Of a stretch of 50,214 nucleotides of DNA, positions 35,901-43,387 are shown piece after piece. Under the pieces are notes generated by a model. That model was not told the DNA's origin. It searched no databases and saw nothing but the letters and a program-made list of their open reading frames with translations. The stretch's first letter is position 1. Every line of letters begins with the position of its first letter. This stretch comes from a virus. The DNA lies in the IMG/VR virus record IMGVR_UViG_3300019458_000045, positions 1 through 50,214 of that record; one strand, 5' to 3'. Both the position numbers and the translations under genes were made by a program.

Positions 35901-36884
35901 ATGGCGCTCAATCCCATCCAGGCCAATCAGGTCCTCACCGCAGGACTACAGGCCAACTTCGCGCACACGTACGCGGCTTCGGCTCGTGCGAACCGCGAGA
36001 AGCTGGCCAAGGTCATGTCCATGGGCGAGGCTGCCGGGGCCAGGGTGACGCCGCTCGGCTATTTCCAGTCGGCGGTTTACCCGGAGCATTGGCCGTACGG
36101 CGATCCCATCCCCGAGGGGACGCACGACTCCGTGTCGTACAACGTCACGATCCGCCGCTGGGCCAAGCGGATCAAGTGGAACCGTGACGACGTTACGGAC
36201 GAGCAGACGCATACCCTCAAGCAGCGTGCCCTCCAGCTTGGAGAGCACTTCGGAACCCTGCACGAGCGGGTGTTCTTCCAGCTTCTCCAGGCGACGGTGG
36301 ACGCGGCCCTTCTCCCCGGTCCCCTCCCCAACGCCCCGGACGGCGCGGCGTTCTTCGCCACCGCGGCGGGGGGCGTCAACCGCTTCGGCGTTGCCAGCGG
36401 CAACCTCCTGACTGGGAACGGCGTGGCTGACATCGCCTCGATCCAGCGCGACTACTACAGGGCGATCACTCAGTTCACGCGAATGACGGACACCCAGGGC
36501 CAGCCCCTCCACAACCCCGGGGACTCCGACCGTGGCGTGTGCGTCATCTTCAACACGGCGAACAAGGAGATCTTCGAGAGGGCGTTCCACGGCTCCCTGG
36601 TCCAGGGCATCGCGGCCGGGATCTCCAACATTGTCCTCGACACCCGCAAGGGCGTGGACCTGTGGGAGACCCAGCGCGTCACGACCGACGACTGGTTCAC
36701 GTTCATGACGGGCGATCCCCTCAAGGCCACGGCCCAGTTCGACAAGGAGGGCCTTGAGACGACCGAGGCCGACTGGTCGAACAGCGACGAGGCCCGGACG
36801 CTCGATCACGGGTACTTCCAGGCCAAGGCCCGATACGGGTACGTCATCAACCTTCCCTATCAGGCTCTCCAGGTCAACAACTAG
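35901..36884 (+). CDS. major capsid protein (Mu gpT-like)
   Basis: The 327-residue protein starts MALNPIQANQVLTAGLQANFAHTY, continues with the MGEAAGARVTPLGYF and IRRWAKRIKWNRDDVTDEQ segments, GVCVIFNTANKEIFERAF, and a C-terminal WSNSDEARTLDHGYFQAKARYGY. Length, position and these patterns match Mu gpT-type HK97-fold major head subunits. The leader GAAGGAGTAGACTATGGCGCT closely repeats the upstream gene's leader, in line with high and matched expression. A long hairpin follows the gene. Confidence 0.8.
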   Translation: MALNPIQANQVLTAGLQANFAHTYAASARANREKLAKVMSMGEAAGARVTPLGYFQSAVYPEHWPYGDPIPEGTHDSVSYNVTIRRWAKRIKWNRDDVTDEQTHTLKQRALQLGEHFGTLHERVFFQLLQATVDAALLPGPLPNAPDGAAFFATAAGGVNRFGVASGNLLTGNGVADIASIQRDYYRAITQFTRMTDTQGQPLHNPGDSDRGVCVIFNTANKEIFERAFHGSLVQGIAAGISNIVLDTRKGVDLWETQRVTTDDWFTFMTGDPLKATAQFDKEGLETTEADWSNSDEARTLDHGYFQAKARYGYVINLPYQALQVNN

Positions 36885-36897
36885 GCGTGCGCGTTTC

Positions 36898-36938
36898 TGG
36901 CCCGCAGGATCACCTTGGGCGGCTGGTCCTGCGGGCCA
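36898..36938 (+). terminator. hairpin after the major capsid gene
   Basis: TGGCCCGCAGGA (36898-36909) and TCCTGCGGGCCA (36927-36938) form a perfect 12-bp stem with a 17-nt loop, 13 nt after the capsid stop. Only short T-runs follow (CGTTTGACGGTTTT), so it is more likely a partial terminator or mRNA-stabilising structure that sets high capsid expression relative to downstream genes. Confidence 0.65.
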
Positions 36939-36967
36939 CCCGTTTGACGGTTTTAGGAGGCACCTAA

Positions 36968-37531
36968 ATGAGCGAGACCAAGCCGCAGGGCAACCCCTAC
37001 GATCTGCCCGTTTTCACAGAGCAGGAGGAGCGCAAGGCGTATTGGCTGGGCACTCTTCCCACGCTGCCCCAGTACAACTGCGCCATCGGCGGCATCCAGT
37101 TCCACCGCTTCACCGATCCACCCGTGGGCACGGACCCCGACTCTGGGGCCACCCAGCGGGCGTACGCCAAGGGCTGCGTCGAACTCCTGACCAGGCCCCA
37201 GGTGGATCACATCATGGCTTCGATGAAGGACTGCGTTGTCCGGTTCCACGGCAGTTCCGGGCGCGGCTCCATCCACAAGCGGTCGGCCCGATACTACACC
37301 CGCGAGCGCGAAGATCAGCCCATCGCCATGCACCTCTACATGACGCCTCTCTCCGAGGCCACGATGGTTCTCCGCGAGAACCCGAAGGCCGAGTATCCAC
37401 CGTCCGTGTATTCGGCGGCGGGCGGCGTGGAGCGTCCCCGGGTTCCCGTCCGGGACCCCTGGGTCCCCGAGGTGGCACCGGGCATCGAGGATCTCGACCG
37501 CGAGCCGGTTCTTGCCGGGAAGGGACGCTAA
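36968..37531 (+). CDS. hypothetical virion-region protein, 187 aa
   Basis: GGAGG at 36956-36960 sets ATG 36968. The protein is polar with a His/Tyr/Pro-rich composition: TLPTLPQYNCAIGGIQFHRF, a basic centre (SSGRGSIHKRSARYYTRERED), and a Pro/Val-rich C-terminus (RPRVPVRDPWVPEVAPG) that is probably extended. It may be a minor head or head-tail linking protein. No family is recognised. Confidence 0.55.
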   Translation: MSETKPQGNPYDLPVFTEQEERKAYWLGTLPTLPQYNCAIGGIQFHRFTDPPVGTDPDSGATQRAYAKGCVELLTRPQVDHIMASMKDCVVRFHGSSGRGSIHKRSARYYTREREDQPIAMHLYMTPLSEATMVLRENPKAEYPPSVYSAAGGVERPRVPVRDPWVPEVAPGIEDLDREPVLAGKGR

Positions 37532-37540
37532 CGGTGATGC

Positions 37541-38824
37541 GTGGCCAGTCCCACTAGGGCCGAGGTCGAGACTCAGTGGAAGAACGCCACCGAACTCATT
37601 GAGGAAACCCGGAAGTTCGGGAACGTCAACGCCGAGAACTGGGTAAGCAAAGAGGACACCCTCGTCCAATCGGTGGAGAGCGATTGGGCCGACGACGCTC
37701 TGAGCGCCACGGCACGTTCGCGTGCCCTGCTCGCCTCCATCCTCACGAACGCCAACGCGGCCTCCATGCAGGTGCCCCACCTCCGGGCGTACGTGCGCCA
37801 CGTCATCAACTCACCCGAGTTGACCGACCCACAGGCCATGTTCGACCGTCTGTATCTGTACATGCATGACAACGGCCTGACGGTGAATTCCAGGGGATTC
37901 ACCTTCGGCAGCCCGGCGGCCGGTGGCGGGAACGCCGGAAACGGGACCATCCTGCGCCTCACAAAGGACGCCTACAACTACGACCTTGAGGCTCAGCACG
38001 CGGACGCCAAGACGGCGACGTGCGTAGACGACGCGAACACCCTTACCGCCCGGCACGAGGAGGCGTTCGAGTTCCGTGGGGGGGCTCCCGGCCGGGACGC
38101 CCTTCAGGTCACCGGGTCGAGTCGCGTGCAGCGGATTTCAGCCCTGTCCGCCCGCCAATCCCTGCTTCTCAACCCCAGCTTCAGCCAGATTTCCGGCACG
38201 ATCTCCGCGCCCACGGACATCACGTCCTGGACGAGTTCGGTGACGGTGAACGGGACCAACTACACGCTTGACGAGACCAATTTCTACCGGGACTTCCAGG
38301 GGGACACGACTCCCCGGGCGCTGAACATCCGGGTCACCGCCAACCTGACCCAGCGAATCTCGGTCGGCAACTTCAAGCTGCGCCACGACGTCCCGTATAT
38401 GTTGCGGGTGCCGTGGAACCGGCAGGTCGGGTCCGCGTCCGGCACGCTGCTTATTCGCCAGGGAGCGGTGAGCAACTCCGTTGCCGTCGCCGCACAGACG
38501 GGATGGCAGCTCCTCTACGTCGTCGCCTCACCGTCGCAGAACAACTGGTACCGACAGTTCGACGAGCAGAACTTGGACGTCGCCATCGAGTGGACGCGGA
38601 CGGGCGGCGAATTGCTTATCGACGACGTGCTTCTCGTTCCGGCGACCAACTTCGACGGTTCCTGGTACTGGGTGCTCGGCGGGTCCACACCCTTCCTGCG
38701 GGACGACGTGTTCACTTGGTCCGACACCGAGGGCGGGGCCATTCTTCAGACCTGGTTCTGGCGGGCCTTCGGCCGCTACGCCCCCTCCAACAATGCCGGG
38801 GGGGAAACCTGGACCGACCCATAA
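37541..38824 (+). CDS. putative structural protein with beta-sandwich C-terminal domains, 427 aa
   Basis: I used GTG 37541 (VASPTRAEVETQW). Residues 1-120 are helical (SATARSRALLASILTNANA). From about 195 on, the protein is beta-rich, with LLLNPSFSQISG...TDITSWTSSVTVNG and WTRTGGELLIDDVLLVPATNFDGSWY. These resemble carbohydrate-binding-module-like domains of virion proteins (asset: N-P-x-F/x-x-W and late LxIDDVxLVP motifs). It may decorate the head or bind surface sugars. Confidence 0.55.
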   Translation: MASPTRAEVETQWKNATELIEETRKFGNVNAENWVSKEDTLVQSVESDWADDALSATARSRALLASILTNANAASMQVPHLRAYVRHVINSPELTDPQAMFDRLYLYMHDNGLTVNSRGFTFGSPAAGGGNAGNGTILRLTKDAYNYDLEAQHADAKTATCVDDANTLTARHEEAFEFRGGAPGRDALQVTGSSRVQRISALSARQSLLLNPSFSQISGTISAPTDITSWTSSVTVNGTNYTLDETNFYRDFQGDTTPRALNIRVTANLTQRISVGNFKLRHDVPYMLRVPWNRQVGSASGTLLIRQGAVSNSVAVAAQTGWQLLYVVASPSQNNWYRQFDEQNLDVAIEWTRTGGELLIDDVLLVPATNFDGSWYWVLGGSTPFLRDDVFTWSDTEGGAILQTWFWRAFGRYAPSNNAGGETWTDP

Positions 38825-38834
38825 AGGAAACGAC

Positions 38835-39161
38835 ATGGCCAGCCGCAGCAGATTCCTTCGCGTTGCTCCCGGGACCGCCTATACGGCGGGCCAGGACGTC
38901 GGGGGCAACCCCAATACGCTCACGCCCCGCCTCAACTGCGAATTGGACATCGAGGTGGCGGTCAGCGCCGCCACGATCCTGTACGAGCGGCTGAACTCGG
39001 TCAATCTGGAGTTGAACGACGGCGTGCCCCTCTCTGCGGATCGGGTGTACAGGTTCACCATCCTTGGGGGACCGGCGGATACCATTTCCTTCCGGTTCGC
39101 TGATTCGGTGACCCTCCGAAAGTTTGTGGTGGACGAGGTGTTTGAAGGGAGTGCGTCCTAA
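38835..39161 (+). CDS. small virion-like beta protein, 108 aa
   Basis: An AAAGGAAACGAC site precedes ATG 38835. The protein is beta-rich with TLTPRLNCELDIEVAVSAATILYERL and FRFADSVTLRKFVVDEVFEG. It belongs with the next two genes to a run of short structural proteins. The stop TAA overlaps the next ATG (TAATGG). No family is recognised. Confidence 0.6.
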   Translation: MASRSRFLRVAPGTAYTAGQDVGGNPNTLTPRLNCELDIEVAVSAATILYERLNSVNLELNDGVPLSADRVYRFTILGGPADTISFRFADSVTLRKFVVDEVFEGSAS

Positions 39162-39646
39162 TGGCTCTCCCCCAGGGCAACGGCAAGGTTCTCGACCTTC
39201 ACGGGATGTCCCGCCTTCGTCAGACCATTGATGGCGAACTCGCGGCGTGGAACACGGTGGCCCAGCATGAGGCGTTTACCGTCACCGGGGTTGTTGAGGT
39301 GTTTAGCATCATCGACGTGACCGAGACGGTGGCGTCCGCCGGGGCGGCTGAAATCTCCTTCGGCCGCGAGGGGGACACGGATGCGTACGCGGCGGCCCAG
39401 GTGGTGACCGGCTTGACTGCCGGTCAGTTGGTAAATCCCGGCGGGACCGTCATCACGGCTCGCGGGTTGGACGCCTACCAGGCGGCAGGCGCGGCCCTGC
39501 CTATCCACCACGTCATCGCGGACCTGGACATCGGCTATGAGGTCACGGTGGCCGCGCTCAACAACGGCTTGATCGACTGGTATCTTTGGTGGAGGCCGCT
39601 ATCCGACGATGGCCGGGTGGTCCTCGGCACGGGGGCGGCGTTCTAA
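39161..39646 (+). CDS. small virion-like protein, 161 aa
   Basis: ATG 39161 overlaps the previous stop. The protein reads as alternating strands and Gly/Ala-rich loops (VTGVVEVFSIIDVTETVASAGAAEISFGREGD) and ends YLWWRPLSDDGRVVLG. Proteins with this kind of composition are often head decoration or fibre components. The start and stop overlaps (TAATGG at both ends) show tight coupling with neighbours. Confidence 0.6.
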   Translation: MALPQGNGKVLDLHGMSRLRQTIDGELAAWNTVAQHEAFTVTGVVEVFSIIDVTETVASAGAAEISFGREGDTDAYAAAQVVTGLTAGQLVNPGGTVITARGLDAYQAAGAALPIHHVIADLDIGYEVTVAALNNGLIDWYLWWRPLSDDGRVVLGTGAAF

Positions 39647-39987
39647 TGGCACTCGTAGGGTACACGCTCAGGTCGGACGGCCACAACATCGCCGCGCCCG
39701 GGGCGAACACGAACATCCTGACCACGGGGATCACCCCGAACCGGAACGGCAAGATGCGGGTGGCCGTGGTCCTGGCGACCACCAGCGTGTTCAACGTGAC
39801 CTTCACCCGGGGAGCGACCACGTTCACCTGCGGGCTGAACGACAGCGTGGCCCTGCCTTCCGGGGACTTGAAGGAGTTCGAGTTCAGCGTTTCCACCTCG
39901 GACACCGTGAACTTCCAAGTGGAGACGGATGGCATCATCCGAAAGTTGCAGGTAGGTGAAGTCATCGACGGGGTTCAGGGCGCGTAA
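39646..39987 (+). CDS. small virion-like beta protein, 113 aa
   Basis: I used ATG 39646 in TAATGG, not the upstream in-frame start. The sequence (GANTNILTTGITPNRNGKMRVAVVLATTSVFNVTFTRGATTFTCGLN) is a single beta-sandwich-type domain similar in style to the proteins at 68, 1810 and 38835. It probably forms a decoration or spike component. Function inferred from composition and position. Confidence 0.6.
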   Translation: MALVGYTLRSDGHNIAAPGANTNILTTGITPNRNGKMRVAVVLATTSVFNVTFTRGATTFTCGLNDSVALPSGDLKEFEFSVSTSDTVNFQVETDGIIRKLQVGEVIDGVQGA

Positions 39988-40445
39988 TGGCCCTTATTGA
40001 TCGCGTCCAGGAGCGCGTCTCCTCCTCGCTGCTCGAGGCCCTGACCAACCCCGACGAGCCAGAGACTTCCTCCGTGGATACGACCTACTTGCAGCGCGTG
40101 TGCGACGACGTGGAGGTGGGGGAGTTCGTCGCCTGGATGAACGAGTCCTACGACGAGGCCATCCGCCTCCACATCCTGGCGGCCATCGCCCTTGTCCGGC
40201 TGAAGCTGATCGAGTTCGGCGCGGCCCCGGGGTCGGCCGAGGAGAAGCTGGTCGCCCGCCTGGAAAAGACCGTCGAGCGGTACAGACACATCCGCGCCCG
40301 GGACCGGATCGCCCCGCAGTCGTCGTCGGAACTCACGCCCTCCGTCGAGGTGGAGCAGGGAGAAACCATACGCCCGGCGTTCGACGACCGATACTTCGAG
40401 GACATGACGCCGGAGGCCCCTCCTTTCCGAACAGAGTTGGACTAG
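39987..40445 (+). CDS. gp36 / DUF1320-like head-tail connector protein
   Basis: ATG 39987 overlaps the previous stop. The N-terminal 95 residues are helical (LIDRVQERVSSSLLEAL...DEAIRLHILAAIALVRLKLIEFG) as in Mu gp36-type (DUF1320) adaptor proteins, followed by a charged tail (VERYRHIRARDR). In Mu-like modules this gene lies between the capsid and gpG genes, as here. Assignment rests on order and helical pattern. Confidence 0.5.
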   Translation: MALIDRVQERVSSSLLEALTNPDEPETSSVDTTYLQRVCDDVEVGEFVAWMNESYDEAIRLHILAAIALVRLKLIEFGAAPGSAEEKLVARLEKTVERYRHIRARDRIAPQSSSELTPSVEVEQGETIRPAFDDRYFEDMTPEAPPFRTELD

Positions 40446-41032
40446 TGGCGGCGGGCGACGGCGTTGAAGTCGTCAAGGGCTCTCGAATCCGGCTCATTGA
40501 GAACAGGCTGGCCGACCCGACCGTAATCCTCAAGCGCATCGGCGTCCTTGCAACTTCCCGGTCCCAGCGACGGATCAAGGACCAGGAGGACATCTACGGA
40601 AAGACCTGGCCCCCGAGAATGACGCCGGACATTCCCGGCATCCTCCGGGACATGGAGACCGGGAGCCGGATAAAGCCGTCCCGTTTGGTTTCGGGGGACG
40701 CGCTCAAGGACACCGGCCGGTTGTGGCAGTCGATAAGCTGGCAGGTCATCAGCAGAGACACGGTGGAGATCGGGACCAACATACCCTACGCCTCCCTTCA
40801 CCAGTTCGGCATCCCCCACGCCGTGCCCGTGTCGTCCGCCGCCAAGATGAACCTGTCCGCGTGGCTGTCCACGACGGTCGGTCTACCGTTCCGGCCGATG
40901 TTCGAGTGGCTGCTGTTCGTGGATGAGTTCGAGATCACCCCGATCCAGCGGGAATTCATCGGCCTCTCTGACCAGGACGTGGCGGACATCCAGGCTATGA
41001 TCCTGGACTCCCTGCTGGGCCGGAGGGCGTAG
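40445..41032 (+). CDS. gpG-like virion morphogenesis protein
   Basis: GTG 40445 overlaps the previous TAG. The protein has the gpG/HK97 gp10-like layout: DPTVILKRIGVLATSRSQRRIKDQEDIYGKTWPP, then ALKDTGRLWQSISWQVISRDTVEIGTNIPYASLHQFG, a strongly conserved motif of this family (LxxTGxLxxS ... VGTNxxYAxxHQFG). The C-terminal 70 residues include FRPMFEWLLFVDEFEITPIQREF. It probably acts at the head-tail joint or as a tail completion protein. Length 195 fits. Confidence 0.75.
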   Translation: MAAGDGVEVVKGSRIRLIENRLADPTVILKRIGVLATSRSQRRIKDQEDIYGKTWPPRMTPDIPGILRDMETGSRIKPSRLVSGDALKDTGRLWQSISWQVISRDTVEIGTNIPYASLHQFGIPHAVPVSSAAKMNLSAWLSTTVGLPFRPMFEWLLFVDEFEITPIQREFIGLSDQDVADIQAMILDSLLGRRA

Positions 41033-41169
41033 TGCAGGTCACCGTGGTCTTGATGGAGGATTGCCACGCCGATTGGCACGACGATTGTGCTGGATTTTTG
41101 CGGGACGATCTGGTAGTATACCTCTGCTATTGCCTCTGCCACGCCCATGTCGAAGCCGAACGTTCGTGA
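41032..41169 (+). CDS. possible small protein, 45 aa (low confidence)
   Basis: GTG 41032 overlaps the gpG stop and opens a 45-codon frame (VQVTVVLMEDCHADWHDDCAGFLRDDLVVYLCYCLCHAHVEAERS). It overlaps the next gene by 23 nt and is Cys/His-rich. It has no ribosome site of its own. Alternatively 41033-41146 is simply a less GC-rich intergenic stretch in an otherwise gapless operon. Confidence 0.3.
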   Translation: MQVTVVLMEDCHADWHDDCAGFLRDDLVVYLCYCLCHAHVEAERS

Positions 41170-41707
41170 CATCCTGACGGTTCCCGGGCGGCTGTCGGTA
41201 GGACCGACAGACCTGCTGGCCCCGTATCCCCATGGGGGCACGGCCCTGGGCATCGTCTTGGAAACCGTCCTGATTCTGGACGTTCCCTACCAGTCGATCA
41301 TCGCTGAGGAATACGGCGAGCGCGTGGAGGGCATCGTGACCGGCCAGGGATGCGCCCTGGGGTTCCTCCTTCGCGGGTGGGACTTCGATACGCTTGACTT
41401 GATCTTCCCGAACGTCGCGGCTGGGGCGGCCAGCGGACGTGCCCGCATTTCCGCCCCGGGGACGATCCGTCCGGGAGAGCCCATGAGCAACCGCTCCGTC
41501 GTCCTTCTCTTCACCCCGGACGACATCGACCGCCACCCCATGTTCCTGATGCGCCGGGCTCTCCCGGCCGTCCGCGAGACGGCCGAGATCGCCCTTCGCC
41601 TGGACCAGGAGTACGGCGTCCCGGCCATCTTCGTGGGCATCCGGGACACCAGCGGCCGATTGTATGAGGTCGGCTTGGCCCACGACCTACAACCCGTGCT
41701 TGCATGA
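41147..41707 (+). CDS. hypothetical tail-region protein, 186 aa
   Basis: ATG 41147 opens SKPNVRDILTVPGRLSVGPTDLLAPYPHGGTALGIV, with GYGERVEGIVTGQGCALGFLLRGWDFDTL-like strands and IFVGIRDTSGRLYEVG at the end, a beta-rich protein. No clear ribosome site precedes the ATG. The pattern recalls tail tube or baseplate beta-barrel subunits in general, but I cannot assign a family. It overlaps the next gene by 4 nt. Confidence 0.5.
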   Translation: MSKPNVRDILTVPGRLSVGPTDLLAPYPHGGTALGIVLETVLILDVPYQSIIAEEYGERVEGIVTGQGCALGFLLRGWDFDTLDLIFPNVAAGAASGRARISAPGTIRPGEPMSNRSVVLLFTPDDIDRHPMFLMRRALPAVRETAEIALRLDQEYGVPAIFVGIRDTSGRLYEVGLAHDLQPVLA

Positions 41708-42039
41708 TCTTCCTGTCCAAGTTCCAGTCTCCAGAGTTCGACGAGGCCGCCGTCCAGGCTATCGCCCGCGAAGTGGAGCGGTTCGTCCGGGCGGGCGGCA
41801 CCTTCCTGCCTGAGCATTGGGACCGGATGTCCCCCGTGGAGCAGGAGGCCCTGATCCGGGCTCGCCGGGCCGTGGACGTGGAACGGGCCATCCTGTCGGC
41901 CCGGGTCCAGGCCGTGGAGTCGCCGGAGGATCTCCTGGGCGTGGTCCAGTCGGTGGACCCCGCGACGGCAGCCACGGCTCACCTGACCATGGCTACCCGC
42001 AAGGCGGTGGATCGGCTACAGCAGGCCCCCGTGCGATGA
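41704..42039 (+). CDS. hypothetical helical protein, 111 aa
   Basis: ATG 41704 overlaps the previous TGA. The protein is all-helical (DEAAVQAIAREVERFVRAGG, EQEALIRARRAVDVERAILSARVQAVES) and of the size and position of tail assembly chaperones encoded just before tape measure genes. No frameshift site typical of lambda G/GT is evident. Its stop overlaps the next ATG. Confidence 0.5.
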   Translation: MIFLSKFQSPEFDEAAVQAIAREVERFVRAGGTFLPEHWDRMSPVEQEALIRARRAVDVERAILSARVQAVESPEDLLGVVQSVDPATAATAHLTMATRKAVDRLQQAPVR

Positions 42040-42863
42040 ACAGTTATCAACTGTCCAAGCAGTTCCGGTACAAGCTGCGGGCCCTGGAGTGGCCTGACCA
42101 GGAATACTCCACGGGCGACGTCGTGTTCGGCTCGGTTCACGTCACGAACGGGGTCCCCGAGGAGCAGTATCCATTCATGAAGTTCCCGGCCATCCTGATC
42201 GCGGTCAATGAGGCTGATTCCGACGAGCAGAAGCCCGACTACCTCAAGCAGACGTTCACCCTTACGTACGTGGCCCAGGTGGCCGGGGATCTTCGTGGAG
42301 AGGGCGTCCTGCTCGGGGCCAATCGGGTCGGGGCCGCCCTGTCGTCCAAGGGCCGTGGCCTGCTTGAGATCGAGGAGGAGGTGTCCCGCCTGGTCCGCCA
42401 GATCCAGGAGGATACCGGCGTGAAGATCCTCTCCCGCCGCCGGTCCACGGTAGGCGTCGGCGTCATCGACAACATGGGTTACGTCGCGGCTCGCTCCATG
42501 GTGATTGAGGCCCGTTGCACGGACGCCCGATACTACCACCCGCCCCAGCGGGTGCGGCTCGCGTCCACCAAGGACAACCGGGTGACCGTCACCTGGGAGG
42601 ACCCACCGGATAGATACGACGGGGTGGGACGATCCATCTACGTCCGGTATCTGGTGGGCGATACGCCCCCGACGTCCATCAACGATGGCCTGTCGGCCGG
42701 GTCTGTGGCCCGGGGCGTTCAATCTTTGGCCCACGATGCCGGGTCCGGCGTCCGAAGCTACTCCGTGTTCGCCGCCTATACGGATACCGGCGCGGCGGCG
42801 GATGAGCGCTACAGCGAGGGTCCCGTGACGGAGGATGGCGTCAGCGCCACGATTACGGTCTAA
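42036..42863 (+). CDS. tail-region protein with FN3-like C-terminal domain, 275 aa
   Basis: ATG 42036 overlaps TGA. Residues 1-165 are mixed alpha-beta with a helix EEVSRLVRQIQEDTG. Residues about 175-270 look like a fibronectin-III-type domain (RVRLASTKDNRVTVTWEDPPDRYDGVGRSIYVRYLVGD...YSVFAAYTDTG). FN3 and Ig-like insertions are common on phage tail proteins and bind surfaces weakly. The N-terminal domain may be a tail completion or tube-initiator protein. Confidence 0.5.
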   Translation: MNSYQLSKQFRYKLRALEWPDQEYSTGDVVFGSVHVTNGVPEEQYPFMKFPAILIAVNEADSDEQKPDYLKQTFTLTYVAQVAGDLRGEGVLLGANRVGAALSSKGRGLLEIEEEVSRLVRQIQEDTGVKILSRRRSTVGVGVIDNMGYVAARSMVIEARCTDARYYHPPQRVRLASTKDNRVTVTWEDPPDRYDGVGRSIYVRYLVGDTPPTSINDGLSAGSVARGVQSLAHDAGSGVRSYSVFAAYTDTGAAADERYSEGPVTEDGVSATITV

Positions 42864-43387
42864 TGGTCGTCCCCGCGCAAAACGAACTGTACATCCGCGT
42901 CCGGCTGGACGGGACGTCGGCCAAGAAGGAAATGGACAAGGTGGGCATGGAAGCCACCAAGATGGCCCGCGTCCTGCCCCGTATATTGGCGGCCACGCTT
43001 GGATATTTTTACGGGGGGATCGCCCAGGAAGCCGGAGCGGCCATGCAGCAGTTTGGGACGGCGGCTGGGCTTAGTTCCCCGCTTGGCCAGAACGCCGCCC
43101 AGTTTTGGCGCAAGTTCGGGGCTGAGGCCACGGCCACTGAACGTACGGTTGAAATGTTCGGCTACGCCGGGGCCAAGGCCGACAAGGGCCAGGTGCTTCA
43201 AGCCTACCACGTATTCCGTGAAATGGAGCAGCTTAGGGCCGCGTCCAAGACGAACGTGGAGTCCATTATCGGGGAATACCGGGTAGACGCCTCCCTCAAA
43301 GAGGCCATCATAAGCGGCAGCTACGCCACGAGAAACATTTGGTCCGTGCTTAAAGAACTCGGAAACTACGTACCGAGGTTTCGATAA
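42863..43387 (+). CDS. very short tape-measure-like protein, 174 aa
   Basis: The start ELYIRVRLDGTSAKKEMDKVGMEATKMARVLPRILAA is the typical tape-measure N-terminus (a beta strand 'VRLDGTSAKKEMDKV' then helix). The rest is helical and Ala/Gly-rich (FYGGIAQEAGAAMQQFGTAAG). It sits where a tape measure belongs, after chaperone-like genes and before large baseplate genes. It has no long helical or hydrophobic repeats. If it is the tape measure, the tail would be extremely short. Confidence 0.45.
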   Translation: MVVPAQNELYIRVRLDGTSAKKEMDKVGMEATKMARVLPRILAATLGYFYGGIAQEAGAAMQQFGTAAGLSSPLGQNAAQFWRKFGAEATATERTVEMFGYAGAKADKGQVLQAYHVFREMEQLRAASKTNVESIIGEYRVDASLKEAIISGSYATRNIWSVLKELGNYVPRFR

